Shown: piece by piece, positions 61,866-64,000 of the stretch
Numbering within the stretch: position 1 is the stretch's first letter
How the letters are laid out: each line of letters opens with the position of its first letter
Assembly (NCBI GenBank): GCA_002082245.2
Contig: NBTC02000002.1
Coordinates: 2,108,001 to 2,172,000 of the forward strand
Direction of reading: 5' to 3'
DNA: 64,000 nt
Origin: Yersinia enterocolitica
GTDB lineage: Bacteria; Pseudomonadota; Gammaproteobacteria; Enterobacterales; Enterobacteriaceae
Translations under genes and position numbers: made by a program
Notes under the pieces: model-generated
What the model was told of the DNA's origin: nothing
Databases searched by the model: none
What the model saw: only the letters and a program-made list of their open reading frames with translations

Positions 61866-62546
61866 TCACCAGGGTAATGACTGCCCCTGATAATCGATAA
61901 ATCCATGCCCCCCTTTACCCGAAGCGTGCTCAATTTGGTCGACCACACCCTTCACACTGGTCGCAATAGTCAGGGGTGCCGCATCCCCGCCCATATCCGT
62001 TTTTACCCAACCGGGATGAATCGATAGCACCGTCAGAGCCGGATCGGCCACTTCAGCAACCAAACTACGGGTCATCATATTCAGTGCGGCTTTACTGGCT
62101 GAATAGAGAGGTTTATGGCCGGAGGCATTGTGACCAATACTCCCCAACTGAGAAGACATAAAGGCCAATACACTTTGAGTTGGATTACGTTGTGTCAGCA
62201 GATGCTGAGCGATACGGATAGGTGAAACGGCATTAGTTTGGAATAATTCCAGAATATCTTCCGGTTGCGCCTCAAGAGCTGATTGATGCTGCGGCCCAGA
62301 GATACCCGCATTAACAAATATGAGGTCGAATATCTGCCCCTGTACCTGTGGCAAAAACTGCTTAATACTTTCAGGTTTATTAATATCCAATGTTAGCCAA
62401 TGGGCGGCATGGGCTGCGGTATCTTTCGCAGCACCGCGTGTCGTCGCAGTCACTGACCAACCACGGCGATTAAGTTCGTCAACCAGCCCCAGTCCCAAAC
62501 CTCTTGAGGCGCCAATGATCAATGCCTTTCGTTTAATTGTGCTCAT
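61866..62546 (-). CDS. Short-chain dehydrogenase/reductase (NAD(P)-dependent)
   Basis: A 226-residue classical SDR with a Rossmann fold. The cofactor motif is GASRGLGLGL, NNAG is replaced by VNAGISG, and the active site has the Ser in FMSSQLGS and YSASK as the Tyr-Lys pair. This set is complete for catalysis. The substrate is unknown; proteins of this type reduce small carbonyls or act in quorum and cell-contact processes. The start at 62546 (MSTIKRKALIIGASRG) follows AGGGAAAATGAT. An upstream in-frame ATG adds 19 unrelated residues. Its stop codon lies 2 bp from an ERIC end. Not part of the E. coli synteny. Confidence 0.85.
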   Translation of the reverse strand: MSTIKRKALIIGASRGLGLGLVDELNRRGWSVTATTRGAAKDTAAHAAHWLTLDINKPESIKQFLPQVQGQIFDLIFVNAGISGPQHQSALEAQPEDILELFQTNAVSPIRIAQHLLTQRNPTQSVLAFMSSQLGSIGHNASGHKPLYSASKAALNMMTRSLVAEVADPALTVLSIHPGWVKTDMGGDAAPLTIATSVKGVVDQIEHASGKGGHGFIDYQGQSLPW

Positions 62547-62633
62547 ATCATTTTCCCTTTGCTGAATATTACCTGCCCACTGTTTGGTTAGCCATACGAT
62601 CACCTATCATATATATAATATCTCAACAAAAGG

Positions 62634-62656
62634 AAAAGCGGCGCTTGGCCGCTTTT
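62634..62656 (-). terminator. Terminator of malZ
   Basis: AAAAGCGGC and GCCGCTTTT form a stem 30 bp after malZ, followed on the minus strand by CCTTTTG. Confidence 0.7.
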
Positions 62657-62686
62657 AATCGCTATCACTGCTGGCTAACGATTAAG

Positions 62687-64000
62687 TTAGCGCTCACCAA
62701 CACCACGCCACAAAGTGACACTCTCGCCAGCCAAGTGCAGATTGACGCCTGACTCAGTGCCATCCAGCTCAGATGAGCCTTCCAGACGCAGCCACTTAGC
62801 GACATTGAGTAAAGGGGATGCTGGCAACGAAACATTGATATCACTAATACGTTGTATCGCGACCATCACTCGTTCACGTTGGTAGCTACGAATAAACACC
62901 AAAGTGTCACCATTGGCATAAACCACCTGACAACCACCACGCCGCAGCGCCATGCTTTTGTGCCGTAGAGCCGCCAGTCGTTGGCATAACTTCAATAGGT
63001 CATTATCCCACTGAGCCTGATCCCACGGGAAGGGTTTGCGGCAGAACGGATCATTGCCACCATCAACACCAATTTCATCGCCATAAAATAAGCAAGGCAC
63101 ACCAATCCAGCTAAATAACCACACCAACGCCATCTGCATCCGGGCTTTATCATTATTTAGTAGCGTGATAAAACGAGCAGTATCATGGCTGTCCAGTTGA
63201 TTAAATAAACGCAACTGATGGCCGTGCGGCAATCCGGCTCGGTACTCATCCATCCAGTAGGCACAATCCTCAGCGTTGAGTTTTATTGGATGATAAGCCA
63301 CATCCTGGCCCGCTAAAAAGCCACGCACCGGTAATGCAAAACCCATGTAATTCATTGCCGAATCTTCTACACCGGCATGTAACCAATTACGTGCATCACC
63401 AAAGTGTTCCCCCAGAATATAGGCCTGCGGATTTTCTTCTTTTGCTGCCTGATAAATACCGGCTAAATGGCGCAAATTCCCTTTTGCTCCGCCCTCCTCC
63501 CCCAACATATGCACCACATCTAACCGCCAACCATCAATGCTGTAAGGGGGGCGTAACCAATAACGCACCACACTATCGTCGCCCCGATAGATTTGATTTA
63601 CCACGTCCTCACTCGCGAAGTTGAGTTTTGGCAAGCTGGCATTACCTTTCCAATCCAACGCTCGCCCATCGGGGAAGAAATTAAACCAGCCCCGATAAGG
63701 TGAGTCCTGATGATGACAAGCCCCATTATCCCCTTGCTGGTGCCTATCAAACCAATGATGGGAATCACCGGTATGATTAAACACCCCATCAAGTACCAAT
63801 TTTATGCCGGCCTCACGGGTAGCCAGACGTAATTGCAGAAAAGCCGCCTCGCCGCCCAGATAGGGATCTATCTGATAATAATCTTGCGTATCATATTTAT
63901 GTACGCTGGGTGCGGTAAAAATTGGATTTAGATACAACGCAGTAACGCCAAGCTGTTGCAAATAAGGGATTTTTTGGCTGATACCCGCCAGGTCACCGCC
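62687..64000 (-). CDS. malZ: Maltodextrin glucosidase MalZ (5' part outside the window)
   Basis: The C-terminal 438 or so codons of a GH13 alpha-amylase-family enzyme that removes glucose from the reducing end of maltodextrins in the cytoplasm. Catalytic-barrel motifs are complete: [24 protein letters not shown] (nucleophile Asp), [10 protein letters not shown] (acid-base Glu) and LDSHDTAR. The frame stays open to the window edge, so the N-terminal domain is missing only because of the cut. The position next to acpH-queA is as in E. coli, with the peroxiredoxin, ggt and SDR genes inserted between. Confidence 0.92.
   Translation of the reverse strand, partial: GGDLAGISQKIPYLQQLGVTALYLNPIFTAPSVHKYDTQDYYQIDPYLGGEAAFLQLRLATREAGIKLVLDGVFNHTGDSHHWFDRHQQGDNGACHHQDSPYRGWFNFFPDGRALDWKGNASLPKLNFASEDVVNQIYRGDDSVVRYWLRPPYSIDGWRLDVVHMLGEEGGAKGNLRHLAGIYQAAKEENPQAYILGEHFGDARNWLHAGVEDSAMNYMGFALPVRGFLAGQDVAYHPIKLNAEDCAYWMDEYRAGLPHGHQLRLFNQLDSHDTARFITLLNNDKARMQMALVWLFSWIGVPCLFYGDEIGVDGGNDPFCRKPFPWDQAQWDNDLLKLCQRLAALRHKSMALRRGGCQVVYANGDTLVFIRSYQRERVMVAIQRISDINVSLPASPLLNVAKWLRLEGSSELDGTESGVNLHLAGESVTLWRGVGER

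Overview
The window is a stretch of enterobacterial chromosome, almost certainly from Yersinia. Gene order follows the E. coli segment malZ-acpH-queA-tgt-yajC-secDF ... nusB-ribH-ribD ... dxs-ispA-xseB-thiI-yajL-panE-yajQ-yajR-cyoEDCBA-ampG-yajG-bolA-tig-clpP-clpX-lon-hupB-ppiD-ybaV-fadM-queC-ybaE-cof-decR-mdlAB-glnK-amtB-tesB-ybaY-atl-ffs, read in reverse. The predicted proteins are close to their E. coli counterparts along their whole length. The many ERIC (IRU) repeats of 127-128 bp, with the Yersinia-like core around the motif AAGTAAGTGATTCGGGT, support this genus. I cannot fix the species. No tRNA, rRNA, CRISPR array, IS transposase or prophage gene is visible.

Layout. 1-2,526 is accessory: a decayed edge, an ORF broken by one in-frame TAG, and a secreted metal-dependent amidohydrolase. 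The last two lie between two perfect 18-bp direct repeats, one of which overlaps the 3' end of the 4.5S RNA gene ffs. This looks like a small island or island remnant integrated at ffs. 2,518-12,415 carries ffs, atl, ybaY, tesB, the NtrC/sigma54-controlled glnK-amtB pair, the MdlAB ABC exporter, and a divergent decR/cysteine-desulfhydrase-like pair. 12,638-17,530 has cof, an SgrR-like regulator, queC, fadM and ybaV. 17,686-27,796 is the protein quality-control block ppiD-hupB-lon-clpX-clpP-tig-bolA. A sigma32-type promoter for lon is visible. 28,189-36,537 has yajG-ampG, a Tsx-type porin and the cytochrome bo3 operon cyoABCDE. 36,778-45,731 has yajR, yajQ, panE-yajL, thiI and xseB-ispA-dxs. 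45,992-50,254 is pgpA-thiL-nusB-ribH-ribD-nrdR. An AT-rich orphan gene of unknown function (50,345-51,517) sits between nrdR and the secretion/queuosine operon queA-tgt-yajC-secD-secF (51,849-57,412). The right end has acpH, a 2-Cys peroxiredoxin with an OxyR-like site, ggt, an SDR and a partial malZ.

How the parts fit. Most genes are core metabolism: ubiquinol oxidation (Cyo), isoprenoid and thiamine precursors (Dxs, IspA, ThiI, ThiL), riboflavin (RibD, RibH), queuosine (QueC, QueA, Tgt), Sec export (SecDF-YajC), ammonium sensing and transport (GlnK-AmtB) and proteolysis (Lon, ClpXP). Novelty, if any, lies in three places: the ffs-linked module at the left edge, the AT-rich orphan between nrdR and secF, and the ERIC elements that reach into gene ends, most clearly at the 3' end of yajL. 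I saw no multi-gene defence or other clearly undescribed system.
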